Positions 1-7,468 of a stretch of 20,684 nt of DNA are shown piece by piece (positions within the stretch are counted from its first letter, which is position 1; every line of letters begins with the position of its first letter). The position numbers were made by a program, and so were the translations under genes. This stretch comes from Spirochaetales bacterium. GTDB taxonomy: Bacteria > Spirochaetota > Spirochaetia > DSM-27196 > SLST01. The notes under the pieces were generated by a model that saw nothing but the letters and a program-made list of their open reading frames with translations, was not told the DNA's origin and made no database searches. Location: contig JANQQY010000322.1 of NCBI GenBank assembly GCA_028284845.1, positions 1-20,684 of the forward strand. Reading direction: 5' to 3'.

Positions 1-319
1 GACGAAGCCCACCAATAAGATGCGCTCGACCTTCCGGATGAGAACCCAACCGCGAACGCACCCAGCTCTCAGCAAATCGCTCGTCGCTCAAGTGACCCAC
101 CTCCTGGAGGCGATCAAGGGTCGGCTCAATCACCTCGTTCGGGAGATCTCGCTGGGCGAGTTTCCGGGCGAGCAGGAATCGACTGTGTTCGGAGCGTGCG
201 AGGAGTCCGACGGCTATCGAGGAGGCACGCCGCATATTCGATTGGTAGATAATCCGTTCCCACTCGTTCGCGTCGATTTCATCGCCCTCGTGGAACGGGT
301 TCTCCTCCCAAACATGCAT
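1..319 (-). CDS. recX: RecX regulatory protein, N-terminal part (runs off the left edge)
   Basis: Reading the minus strand from an ATG at 319 gives 106 open codons with no stop before the window edge, so the C-terminal part is missing. Residues about 29-105 match the first helical repeats of RecX: a LLARSEHSR segment, then RKLAQRDLP, then a VIEPTLDRLQEVGHLSDERFAESWVRSR stretch (family pattern: R-S-x-E-L-x-x-K-L, then L-x-x-x-G-y-l-d-D-x-r-F-A). RecX binds RecA filaments and limits recombinase activity; recA often lies next to it but is not visible here. The start is uncertain: neither the ATG at 319 nor an in-frame ATG at 235 has a Shine-Dalgarno, and the 319 start lies only 6 nt past the T-tract of the rpsI terminator. 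Identity is from family pattern only; no search was run. Confidence 0.82.
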   Translation of the reverse strand, partial: MHVWEENPFHEGDEIDANEWERIIYQSNMRRASSIAVGLLARSEHSRFLLARKLAQRDLPNEVIEPTLDRLQEVGHLSDERFAESWVRSRLGSHPEGRAHLIGGLR

Positions 320-325
320 TGAGAC

Positions 326-378
326 AAAAAAAGAGGAGGCATCCGAGAGAGTGACGCTAATCTCCTCTCCGGGCCTCC
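326..378 (-). terminator. Rho-independent terminator after rpsI
   Basis: On the minus strand GGAGGC (378-373) pairs with GCCTCC (340-335). An inner CCG/AGAG to CTCT/CGG stem extends the hairpin with a one-base bulge, and it is followed by TCT and then seven Ts (332-326). It lies 30 nt after the rpsI stop and directly before the recX start, so it should end the rplM-rpsI transcript or meter read-through into recX. Confidence 0.8.
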
Positions 379-407
379 CTCGTTTTCGCCGTGAAAGCGA
401 CTCGATT

Positions 408-803
408 CTAACGTTTTGAGAACTGGAACTTCTTTCGTGCTCCGGGCTGTCCATACTTCTTTCGCTCGACCATTCGCGGATCACGAGTCAGGAATCCGTT
501 CGCCTTCAGCGAGGGTCCGTTTGCCTCATCCGCTGTCACGAGGGCTCGAGATAGACCGTGCCGAATGGCTCCGGCTTGTCCGCTCAATCCGCCGCCTGTG
601 ACGTTAATCACCACGTCAAAGGAACCGCGATTGTCAGTAACCTCAAGCGGTTGCTCACAGATGTACGCGTGAACCCTGTTTGGGAAATACTCGTTGAGTT
701 GTCGGCCGTTGATCGTCATGGTGCCGGTGCCGGCCTTGAGATAGACGCGCGCTACCGATGTCTTTCGGCGTCCGGTTCCTTGTGCAAGGTAGGTAGTAGC
801 CAT
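408..803 (-). CDS. rpsI: 30S ribosomal protein S9
   Basis: 131 aa, normal length for bacterial S9. It starts MATTYLAQGTGRRKTSVARVY, with the family's G-T-G-R-R-K-x-S-x-A-R-V signature, has the central GGGLSGQAGAIRHGLSRAL motif, and ends in the basic KKFQFSKR tail that reaches towards the P-site tRNA in the small subunit. The start has a good Shine-Dalgarno (GAGGAG about 5 nt upstream). The gene follows rplM with a 10-nt gap, the usual L13-S9 order, and is closed by the hairpin at 326-378. Confidence 0.98.
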   Translation of the reverse strand: MATTYLAQGTGRRKTSVARVYLKAGTGTMTINGRQLNEYFPNRVHAYICEQPLEVTDNRGSFDVVINVTGGGLSGQAGAIRHGLSRALVTADEANGPSLKANGFLTRDPRMVERKKYGQPGARKKFQFSKR

Positions 804-813
804 CGATTCTCCT

Positions 814-1245
814 CTACTCGACCGACATTTCCTGCGGCTTCTGCGCAGCGTGGGGATGATCGGAGCCCGAGTACACCTTCAGGTTGGTGAAAAGCTTCCG
901 GCCGAGCCGATTCTTCGGGAGCATTCCGCGAATCGCATGCTCGACAACAAAGGTTGGCCGATGCTCAAGCATCTCGCCAAAGGTGCGCGAGCGAAGCGCT
1001 CCGGGGTAGCCTGTGTGATGGTAGTACATCTTCTGAGTGGGCTTGTTTCCGGTCACGCGAACCTTTTCAGCGTTCACAACAATAACGTAGTCGCCCATCT
1101 CGATGTTCGGAGTGAACTCCGGCTTGTGCTTACCCCGAAGAAGGGTCGCCGCCTTCGTTGCAACCTTGCCCAGGATAGCGTCGCTGGCGTCGATCACGTA
1201 CCAGTTCCGCTCAATGTCATGTGCCTTCGGAATAATCGTTTTCAT
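814..1245 (-). CDS. rplM: 50S ribosomal protein L13
   Basis: 143 aa, the usual length. Early motifs W-Y-V-I-D-A and LGKVATKAATLLRGKHKPEFTP are followed by GDYVIVVNAEKVRVTGNK, the central YYHHTGYPG segment and the AIRGMLPKNRLGR loop, all diagnostic for L13, an early-assembly protein of the large subunit. No clear Shine-Dalgarno precedes the ATG; translation may be coupled to the membrane-protein gene ending 13 nt upstream. It shares an operon with that gene and rpsI. Confidence 0.98.
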   Translation of the reverse strand: MKTIIPKAHDIERNWYVIDASDAILGKVATKAATLLRGKHKPEFTPNIEMGDYVIVVNAEKVRVTGNKPTQKMYYHHTGYPGALRSRTFGEMLEHRPTFVVEHAIRGMLPKNRLGRKLFTNLKVYSGSDHPHAAQKPQEMSVE

Positions 1246-1258
1246 AGTCGTTCAGCGG

Positions 1259-1492
1259 CTATTCCTTGCCAGCCGCCTCCTCTTCTGCTTCTTCCTTCTT
1301 CGCTTCAATGCGGTCCTTGATGTCGGCGATTCCGATGAAGACGGCAATCAATCCAACAAAAACCGCGATGATTGGGACACCGCCACGCAGGAAGTCAACG
1401 ACGTATGGCCACCACTGAAGTGACCACGAGACCGGCAGAATCGAGTACACCGCAAAAGCGATAAAAATGATCCCTACGATCAGGGCTACCAT
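1259..1492 (-). CDS. Small two-helix membrane protein, function unknown
   Basis: 77 aa from the ATG at 1492. The first hydrophobic helix is at about residues 2-19 (VALIVGIIFIAFAVYSIL) and the second at about 36-54 (GVPIIAVFVGLIAVFIGIA). A charged tail rich in Lys, Glu and Ala follows and probably faces the cytoplasm. The start is well fixed: a perfect AGGAGG lies 5 nt upstream, and the promoter at 1527-1554 lies between it and the longer in-frame ATG at 1549, which would be upstream of the transcript start. It is the first gene of the rplM-rpsI operon, so it is probably made along with ribosome supply. I do not recognise the family. Confidence 0.85.
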   Translation of the reverse strand: MVALIVGIIFIAFAVYSILPVSWSLQWWPYVVDFLRGGVPIIAVFVGLIAVFIGIADIKDRIEAKKEEAEEEAAGKE

Positions 1493-1497
1493 GACGT

Positions 1498-1503
1498 CCT
1501 CCT
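1498..1503 (-). promoter_or_regulatory. Perfect Shine-Dalgarno that fixes the membrane-protein start
   Basis: AGGAGG on the minus strand, 5 nt before the ATG at 1492. It selects this ATG over the in-frame ATG 57 nt upstream. Confidence 0.85.
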
Positions 1504-1526
1504 GGATGGGTCTGAAGCGTCCTTGT

Positions 1527-1554
1527 AAGATAGCAAAAACGATCTGCATGTCAA
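1527..1554 (-). promoter_or_regulatory. Sigma-70-type promoter of the membrane protein-rplM-rpsI operon
   Basis: A consensus TTGACA (-35, 1554-1549), a 16-bp spacer and TATCTT (-10, 1532-1527). The predicted transcript start near 1520 gives a leader of about 28 nt that contains the AGGAGG at 1503-1498. Confidence 0.75.
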
Positions 1555-1595
1555 CCGCAGTTTTCCCTCAGAATCGTACAGCAGTAGCTTAGCTC

Positions 1596-1982
1596 ATGCG
1601 CCGCTACGAGGTCTTCGTCGATCAAAAGAGGTGTATCGGATGCGGACTCTGCGAGGAGACGCTCCCCTCAACCTTTTCGATGGGCGACTACACCGCCCAC
1701 GTGAGCAATCCCGTATCCGAGTCGCACGTTGAAGGGCTGCAGATTGCGGCGAGAGACTGTCCGGTAGAGGCCATTTCCTACGCTGAGAAGGAGTTAGTTG
1801 ATCTTCCTGGAGACGAGGATCAAGAAGGCAACAATGTAGAAGAGCGTGGGGAGATTGGTGAGTACAAGCGGAAACACCGCGACTTCTCCGAAGGTGACAA
1901 AATCGAGGCGGATGACTCCAATCGTCTCCAGAGCGGTGAGTACGATCTGACCATAGTGCGCAACGGTACCAACGACGATTAG
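1596..1982 (+). CDS. Small 4Fe-4S ferredoxin with an anomalous C-terminal extension
   Basis: 128-aa ORF. Residues 1-66 form a complete one-cluster ferredoxin: Cys13, Cys16 and Cys19 in CIGCGLC, and Cys55 in DCPVEAI, the four expected ligands. The second Cys pair, which forms a disulfide in Thermotoga-type ferredoxins, is absent. Such proteins are about 60-66 aa and end just after the last CP-x-x-A-I segment. Here the ORF continues for about 62 charged, low-complexity residues that are the antisense of the membrane-protein gene at 1794-2090. Stops occur in both other frames at once (TAG 1795, TGA 1799), so a frameshift near 1785-1793 would give a normal length. No Shine-Dalgarno is seen; TAGCTT at 1585-1590 could be a -10 box for a leaderless transcript. 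It is likely a soluble electron carrier; the partner is unknown. Confidence 0.8.
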   Translation: MRRYEVFVDQKRCIGCGLCEETLPSTFSMGDYTAHVSNPVSESHVEGLQIAARDCPVEAISYAEKELVDLPGDEDQEGNNVEERGEIGEYKRKHRDFSEGDKIEADDSNRLQSGEYDLTIVRNGTNDD

Positions 1983-2090
1983 CATCCAGGCGGTATCGCG
2001 ACTCTTTGACCAGACAAGTATCGCGAGAAACGTCGCGAGGGCTCCCAGCACGAACTGGCTCAGCATCATCAACGCCTCTTGAGTTCCCAT
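1794..2090 (-). CDS. Membrane protein with about three helices, function unknown
   Basis: 98 aa, mostly hydrophobic, with likely helices at about residues 9-27, 33-55 and 70-92 and a short basic tail (SRKIN). Its ATG directly follows the stop codon of the aminotransferase-like gene (TAG|ATG), the same junction as lolA/rodZ upstream in this run, so it is probably the last, translationally coupled gene of that operon. The coherent membrane-helix pattern and the coupling argue that it is real, although its last 189 bp overlap the ferredoxin ORF on the other strand. No recognisable family motif. Confidence 0.72.
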   Translation of the reverse strand: MGTQEALMMLSQFVLGALATFLAILVWSKSRDTAWMLIVVGTVAHYGQIVLTALETIGVIRLDFVTFGEVAVFPLVLTNLPTLFYIVAFLILVSRKIN

Positions 2091-2924
2091 CTACGACTCC
2101 TTCGCAACGCGCTCGAGAGCGGCCCTCTCTCCGTCCGAGAGCTCGCCTGGTATGATGCTCGGCGTATTCACATCCGGGCTGAGGAGAATCCCCGCCTGTA
2201 GGAACTCTCGAAAGAGCGATTCATAGGGCGTTGCGCCCTCGTACCAGAGATAGGGACCAACAGAGCGAAATCCTGGAATGTGTAGTTCCGGACGTGCGGG
2301 CGCATCACGTACCGCGTATGCCGCCACCGCGAGCGAACCGATCGATGCGGTGCTGACCGGGTCGGCGTGGAGCTGGCTGGGCTCGGCGATACGATCGAGG
2401 ACAACCTGTGCCGCGGCAAGCCCGCCGTCGGGAAGGACCGGCAGTATCCACCTCGAGCGTTCCAGAAGTGTGCCGACGACACCCTCGGGATCGAGGAAAG
2501 GTCTCCAGATCGTCGCAACTGCCGCTGCGGCCAGCTTCGAAGGCGAGGCCACAAGGCGCTCTGCATCCGGAGCGGCTGAATCAACCACGAGTAGATCGGG
2601 CGCAGTCGATCGAGCCCGGTGGAGAAACGATTCGATCGACGGAAAGACTGTGGCGATCGACGGGAACGCTCCAGGAAGGAGGCTCGTCAGCGCCTGCACC
2701 AGCCGACGGGTTCGCGTCCGATCATACGAAGGAAAGAGAAGACCACGGTCGAGGTCCTGCTTGATTCGAGTGACGACCTTGCCGCCCCGATGCCCAAGAA
2801 TCGCACGACCACCGGCCTGCCAAAGGTCAAGAAAACGTCGGTTATCGGCCGTGTAGAGCCGATAGCCGCGCGCGCGACGAATCGGGGGAAGAAGGCTCAA
2901 GAGGTCGTGATACTCAGTCGACAT
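2091..2924 (-). CDS. Degenerate class III aminotransferase-like protein
   Basis: 277 aa from the ATG at 2924, which overlaps the end of uvrD by 11 nt. The N-terminus (RRARGYRLYTADNRRFLDLWQAGG followed by ILGHR) resembles the start of class III PLP aminotransferases such as glutamate-1-semialdehyde aminotransferase (G-x-x-l-x-D-x-d-G-x-x-y-l-D ... l-G-H). The C-terminus (AGILLSPDVNTPSIIPGELSDGE) resembles their last domain. The middle is much shorter than in a 400-450 aa enzyme, and I see neither the PLP-binding lysine motif nor the Asp that contacts the PLP ring, so catalysis is doubtful. It may be a non-catalytic remnant or a repurposed fold. The longer in-frame start at 3077 lies inside uvrD and is rejected. 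Confidence 0.7.
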   Translation of the reverse strand: MSTEYHDLLSLLPPIRRARGYRLYTADNRRFLDLWQAGGRAILGHRGGKVVTRIKQDLDRGLLFPSYDRTRTRRLVQALTSLLPGAFPSIATVFPSIESFLHRARSTAPDLLVVDSAAPDAERLVASPSKLAAAAVATIWRPFLDPEGVVGTLLERSRWILPVLPDGGLAAAQVVLDRIAEPSQLHADPVSTASIGSLAVAAYAVRDAPARPELHIPGFRSVGPYLWYEGATPYESLFREFLQAGILLSPDVNTPSIIPGELSDGERAALERVAKES

Positions 2925-4998
2925 CGCCGGCGACCCGTTCGAGCGAAGTGTACTTGGGAAGAAATCGTGCCACGCGGCCGTTCTCAAACTGGACCTGCAC
3001 GACAAGCTCACTGCCGTTGTGCCAGCTCTTTGTGATCGCACCCGTGCCGTAATCATCGTGGTAGATGAACGATCCAACCGGATACTCGTCGATCTGCCCC
3101 CCAGACGGACCGGGCAAGTCTCCTGAGATCTGAATCAGGTCACGCGGTATCTCTCCAACGAATCGGGACGGGACATAGTCCATGGGACGCCCGTGGAGCC
3201 GACGGTAACTCACGGAGGTGAGGTAGAGCTCATCTCGTGCGCGCGTCACCGCGACATAGAAGAGACGGCGCTCTTCCTCGATCTCGTCGGGATCCTCATC
3301 ACCGGCGCGTGGGAAGGGGCCCTCCTCGAGTCCCGTCACAATGACGCGATCAAACTCCAACCCCTTCGTATTGTGCATCGTGATGAGCGTCACCTTCGCG
3401 TCCGCAATCTCATCGGCTTCGCGCGACCGGTCGAGCTCGATCAGCTCGAGGAACTCGGCAAGACCATCGGTATCCGCCCTGTAGAGACTCGCGGCGTTCA
3501 CAAACTCCTCGAGGTTCTCGATCTTGGTGCGGGCGGTGATCTCGTCATCGTTCTTCTCGTGATGCTCCCAGATGCCTAACTGACGAATGAGCTGCTCACT
3601 GAACTCGTTTAGGCGCCCTGATCCGAGGGAACCGCGGGCCTCCTGAACGACATCCAGAAACCGACGAGCGGAGTGGCCGGCCTTCTTGGGGAGCGAGCCG
3701 ATGGCAGCCTCCGCCGCGATCAGGCAGTCACCACGCGCATCAGGCAGTCGCGACACAATCGAGGCGACACTCTTCGAGCCAATGCCGCGAGCGGGCTTGT
3801 TGATTATCCGACGAAACGAGACCTCGTCCCGCGGATTCGCGATGAGTTTGAGTGTGCTCAGCGCGTCCTTCACCTCCTCCCGATCGTAGAATCGAAGTGA
3901 TCCCACAATTCGATAGGCGATGTTCTCGCGAGTAAGGGCAGTTTCAAAGAGGCGGGACTGCGCGTTGGTCCGGTAGAGAATGGCCGTCTCCCGAGGCGAG
4001 TGCCGGAGGAGACGCAAACAGTATTCGACCTCCTCCTCTTGATCGCGCAGGAGGGCAAGCGTCGGTTCCATCCCGCCCGTTCGATCGGTCCACAGAGTCT
4101 TCCCCAATCGCCCCGAGTTGTTCTTCACCACAGCGGACGCCACATCAAGAATGGGGCCGGTCGAACGATAGTTTTGCTCGAGTTTCACAACCGTGGTTCC
4201 CGGGAAGCTCTCGGAGAAGGTGAGGATGTTGCGGACCTCGGCTCCCCGAAACCGATAGATGCTCTGATCGTCGTCGCCAACGACGCAGACATAGGTGCTC
4301 TCGTCAAAGAGCGATTTGAGGAGTTCGTACTGCGCAACGTTGGAGTCCTGGTACTCATCGACGAGGATGTAGCGATAGCGCTGACGGACCCTAGTTCGGA
4401 TCGCATCGCTCTCCCTGAGGAGCTCGACCGGCTTCAGAATGAGGTCGCCAAAATCGACGTTACCGATCTGATCGAGTCGTTCCTGGTAGGCCCGGTAGAT
4501 TCCATCAAACTCCGGATCCGGACTCACGATCGACAGATCGTCGGCCGGCCTGAGAGCGTAGTCCTTGGCACGGCTGATAAGGCGCGCATAGGTGGCGAGC
4601 GTGCCGCGGTGCTCATCCTCAAAGATGGTCCGGAGCAGACTGATCGTGTCGTCGTCGTCATAGATCGAGAAGTTGCGATCGAGACCGGCCGCGTCGGCAT
4701 TCCTACGAAGAAGCCACGCGCCGAAACTGTGAAAGGTCCGAATCATGACCTCGTGCGCGGCCGGCTCAATCGCCGCGGCTCGCGCTCGCATCTCGCCTGC
4801 CGCCTTGTTGGTGAAGGTGACTGCAAGGATCGACTGAGGAGAGATACCAAGCTCTCGAATGAGATAGGCGATCTTGACGGTAATGACTCGCGTCTTCCCC
4901 GATCCTGCCCCAGCCAGGATAAGGAGAGGTCCGCCCGAGTGGAGGACAGCGTCTCGCTGCGCCGGGTTCAGGGAGTCGATCTCGGGAAAGGCGGGCAC
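2914..4998 (-). CDS. uvrD: UvrD/PcrA-type superfamily 1 DNA helicase
   Basis: 694 aa, close to the family's 700-730. All SF1A motifs are seen: LNPAQRDAV (Q motif), AGAGSGKT Walker A at residues 29-36, AVTFTNKAAGEM (Ia), VDEYQDSN (II), GDDDQSIYRFRGA (III), LEQNYRS (IV), TMHNTKGLEFDRV (V) and FYVAVTRAR (VI). The C-terminus (about 635-690) is the small Tudor-like domain of UvrD/PcrA that binds RNA polymerase. It is an ATP-driven 3'-5' helicase in nucleotide excision repair, mismatch repair and removal of stalled complexes. The start codon is GTG, with AGGA 7 nt upstream, 9 nt after the rimO stop. pcrA is an equally valid symbol. Confidence 0.96.
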   Translation of the reverse strand: MPAFPEIDSLNPAQRDAVLHSGGPLLILAGAGSGKTRVITVKIAYLIRELGISPQSILAVTFTNKAAGEMRARAAAIEPAAHEVMIRTFHSFGAWLLRRNADAAGLDRNFSIYDDDDTISLLRTIFEDEHRGTLATYARLISRAKDYALRPADDLSIVSPDPEFDGIYRAYQERLDQIGNVDFGDLILKPVELLRESDAIRTRVRQRYRYILVDEYQDSNVAQYELLKSLFDESTYVCVVGDDDQSIYRFRGAEVRNILTFSESFPGTTVVKLEQNYRSTGPILDVASAVVKNNSGRLGKTLWTDRTGGMEPTLALLRDQEEEVEYCLRLLRHSPRETAILYRTNAQSRLFETALTRENIAYRIVGSLRFYDREEVKDALSTLKLIANPRDEVSFRRIINKPARGIGSKSVASIVSRLPDARGDCLIAAEAAIGSLPKKAGHSARRFLDVVQEARGSLGSGRLNEFSEQLIRQLGIWEHHEKNDDEITARTKIENLEEFVNAASLYRADTDGLAEFLELIELDRSREADEIADAKVTLITMHNTKGLEFDRVIVTGLEEGPFPRAGDEDPDEIEEERRLFYVAVTRARDELYLTSVSYRRLHGRPMDYVPSRFVGEIPRDLIQISGDLPGPSGGQIDEYPVGSFIYHDDYGTGAITKSWHNGSELVVQVQFENGRVARFLPKYTSLERVAGDVD

Positions 4999-5007
4999 CG
5001 CAAAATC

Positions 5008-6363
5008 CTATAGCGCGACTGCCTCCACGTCCAGGCCGTTGCGACGCGCGATCGCGCAGCGCACAAAGCTGCCGGGCTCGAGCGGCTTCTGCGTGTTGAT
5101 CACCACAGCGCCGTCAACCTCAGGCGCATGCGCATAACAACGTCCCAACGATAGTGGCTCTTCCGGCACATTCTCCTCAACGAGCACATCAAGAGTCTTG
5201 CCGACCAGCCGGTCCATGCGAGCCTGGGTGATCGGGATCTGCGCCTCCCGAACGATAGAGGCTCGCTCTTCGGCGAGCTCGGGAGCGACATCCAGCTCGG
5301 GGTCGCCTCGCATCGCCTTTGTCCCGTCCTCTGGTGAGTAGGCAAAGACGCCGACCCAGTCGAGTTCCGCTTGCTTTTGGAACTCGAGGAGTTCGGAGAA
5401 GGCCTCGTCAGTCTCTCCAAAGAACCCAACCATCAGACTCGTTCGAATAACCGAATCCGGCAGGGCGTCTCGAATCCGACGGATCAGATCGAGATATCCC
5501 TTTCGCGAACCGGGTCGTCCCATTCGCTTCAAGACGGATGAACTCGCATGCTGAAATGGAATATCGAAATAGGGCAGAATCCGAGCGTCTGAGGCACAGA
5601 GTTCCAGGAACGATTCCGGAAACCGATCTGGGTAGACGTAGAGCAGCCGAATCCAGAAATCGCCGTCGCGCTCGGTGATCGCGCGGATCAACTCAGCGGG
5701 TGCCTGCGTCGCCTCGCGGGCGTCAACGCCGAGTCGGGAGAGGTCACGGCCGTAGCTCGCGAGGTCCTGCGCAACCAGATTGATCTCTCGAACACCCCGT
5801 CGCAGGAGATCGTCTACTTCCGCAAGAACGTCAGCCGGCGGTCGACTCCGCATACGTCCCCGGATAAGAGGAATAGCGCAGAACGAGCACCGGTTGTCAC
5901 ACCCTTCGGATACCTTGAGATAGGCACTGCCCGGGAAGGAGAAGAGATCAGAGCGGAGAGGCCGTTGAACGGTCGCTTCCGGCACCTCGACCAGTGGCTT
6001 CTGACTGCTCGTGCCGGCCATGCGATCCAAGAAGCCGCCGATTGTCTCAGGGGCACGATTCCCGAACACACCGGCGAGTTCCGGGATCTCGGTCGCAAGC
6101 TCCTCCGGGTAGCGTTGGCTGAGGCACCCGGTCATCACCACCCGAGCCTCAGGAGACTGCTGAAGGAACTCAAGCGTCGTGTTGATCGACTCTTGCTTCG
6201 CCGACTCTATAAAACCGCAGGTGTTGACGAGGATCGTGGAGGCATCAGAGGGGTCTCGCGTCAGAGTCCAGCCCAAAGCCTGGAGCGAGGCGATCATGAC
6301 CTCCGCATCAACCTGATTCTTTGCGCATCCGAGGTTCTCAATGTAGAACGACTTAGTAGACAG
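5008..6363 (-). CDS. rimO: Ribosomal protein S12 methylthiotransferase RimO, non-canonical start
   Basis: A radical-SAM enzyme that methylthiolates an aspartate of ribosomal protein S12. The N-terminal UPF0004 cluster ligands are Cys in ENLGCAKNQVDAE (6325-6327), ILVNTCGFIESAK and TGCLSQRY. The radical-SAM CxxxCxxC is CDNRCSFC within SEGCDNRCSFCAIPLIRG, and a C-terminal TRAM domain binds substrate. The first ATG (6297) begins at MIASLQALGW and would drop the first cluster cysteine and about 20 conserved residues that are plainly encoded in frame upstream. No ATG, GTG or TTG exists between those residues and the in-frame TGA at 6412-6414. The coordinate here uses CTG at 6363 as a tentative start; ATT at 6342 is another option. 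The gene overlaps the end of rodZ and precedes uvrD by 9 nt. Confidence 0.88.
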   Translation of the reverse strand: MSTKSFYIENLGCAKNQVDAEVMIASLQALGWTLTRDPSDASTILVNTCGFIESAKQESINTTLEFLQQSPEARVVMTGCLSQRYPEELATEIPELAGVFGNRAPETIGGFLDRMAGTSSQKPLVEVPEATVQRPLRSDLFSFPGSAYLKVSEGCDNRCSFCAIPLIRGRMRSRPPADVLAEVDDLLRRGVREINLVAQDLASYGRDLSRLGVDAREATQAPAELIRAITERDGDFWIRLLYVYPDRFPESFLELCASDARILPYFDIPFQHASSSVLKRMGRPGSRKGYLDLIRRIRDALPDSVIRTSLMVGFFGETDEAFSELLEFQKQAELDWVGVFAYSPEDGTKAMRGDPELDVAPELAEERASIVREAQIPITQARMDRLVGKTLDVLVEENVPEEPLSLGRCYAHAPEVDGAVVINTQKPLEPGSFVRCAIARRNGLDVEAVAL

Positions 6364-7468
6364 GCAACAGCTCGAGCAACTGCCGACCCGAATCCGGATC
6401 CGGCACCCACGTCACAAGACCGGCAGTAACCTGACCCGTCTCGCCTAGGGAGATATCTGTACCCGCCACACGAAGCCGTGCACTTCCGGCGTTCGACACC
6501 CAAACCCGGAATGCGTCACGCGCATTGAATCTGAGAGAATCACCGGCCTGGTAGTACTGCTCAACTCGATCCTCATCGTCGATCTGATAACGGAAGAGTG
6601 AGTATCCTTCGAATCGGATCTCTACGGTGAACTCGCTCTGCTCGTCGAAGGCAGCGATGAGCCGGGCCGACTCCTCACGAGAGGGCTCAAGCGTGGCACC
6701 GATAGCCTGAGCAGGGATGGCCTCACCGGCCGGATCATCCGGCTGGGCAACCGCGGCGGCACCGCGGTCAAGCCGCACAACAACCGTAGGTGGTGACTCG
6801 ATCTCGTCCACACTCCGGAGCGCGATGCGCAGGTCGTTTGTGCCATCGCCGTCGATGTCGACTCGAATTGCCTCACCAACGGGAATCTGCTGCTCTTGGC
6901 CATCAATGGTCGCAATCAGCCCATCATCAATGCGTGTAAGGTCCACCGAGTACTCTTGATCAAGCACCGGAACCATCACCCGATCTCCAATGCTGAATCG
7001 CTGCTCGACAATCTCGTCGCTCATTTCGAATGTCGCGCCAGCAACCTGAGGAAGAGCAGGGGTCTCCTCTCCGGCTGACGACTGGGCCGACGGCTCGCGC
7101 TCAAACAAACCCGACCGAATCGCGAGAAAGGCTCCGGCCCCAAGGATCGCTACCGCGCCAATCACGATTACAACTCGTGTCAGGGAACCGGGGGATCCCT
7201 TTGAGATCAGTTCGTCGATGGGAGGCGGTTGCTCCTGGAGCTTTAGGTTGTAGTAGAGGGTGACGGTCTCTTCCGCTTCAAGGCCCAAATAGCTTGAGTA
7301 GGTGCGCATGAAACCAAGCAGATAGGGTTCGCCGGGAAAGACCGAAAAGTCTTCAGCCTCGAGCGCCTCAAGGAAGCGTTTGGCGATGTGCGTGTCACGT
7401 GCGATCTGCTCGAGCGTGTAGCCCTTCGCTTCTCTCGCGCCTTTCAGGCGGGCACCTACGGACTCCAT
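6353..7468 (-). CDS. rodZ: RodZ-like helix-turn-helix membrane protein
   Basis: 371 aa. Residues 5-70 are the RodZ cytoplasmic HTH (LKGAREAKGYTLEQIARDTHI, then FPGEPYLLGFMRTYSSYLGL), which in the family contacts MreB. One transmembrane helix follows at about 98-118, then an extracytoplasmic region ending in a DUF4115-like beta domain (about 280-350; GDSLRFNARDAFRVWVSNAG). RodZ links the MreB cytoskeleton to the wall-elongation machinery. Unusual for the family is a Ca-binding-type loop D-I-D-G-D-G-T-N-D at 204-212 in a second extracytoplasmic domain. Its ATG directly follows the lolA stop (TAG|ATG), indicating coupling, and its end overlaps the rimO N-terminal codons. Confidence 0.9.
   Translation of the reverse strand: MESVGARLKGAREAKGYTLEQIARDTHIAKRFLEALEAEDFSVFPGEPYLLGFMRTYSSYLGLEAEETVTLYYNLKLQEQPPPIDELISKGSPGSLTRVVIVIGAVAILGAGAFLAIRSGLFEREPSAQSSAGEETPALPQVAGATFEMSDEIVEQRFSIGDRVMVPVLDQEYSVDLTRIDDGLIATIDGQEQQIPVGEAIRVDIDGDGTNDLRIALRSVDEIESPPTVVVRLDRGAAAVAQPDDPAGEAIPAQAIGATLEPSREESARLIAAFDEQSEFTVEIRFEGYSLFRYQIDDEDRVEQYYQAGDSLRFNARDAFRVWVSNAGSARLRVAGTDISLGETGQVTAGLVTWVPDPDSGRQLLELLPVY

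Noticed and set aside
20..322. Plus-strand ORF of 100 codons at the left edge
   Set aside because: The opposite strand encodes a recognisable RecX N-terminal region.
2925..3077. In-frame 51-codon N-terminal extension of the aminotransferase-like gene
   Set aside because: It lies entirely inside uvrD, is Ser/Arg-rich and unlike the family; the ATG at 2924 gives the family-like start.
4000..5013. Long plus-strand ORF of 337 codons
   Set aside because: It is fully antisense to uvrD, which has all SF1 motifs; the ORF reads as charged low-complexity sequence with no family motif.
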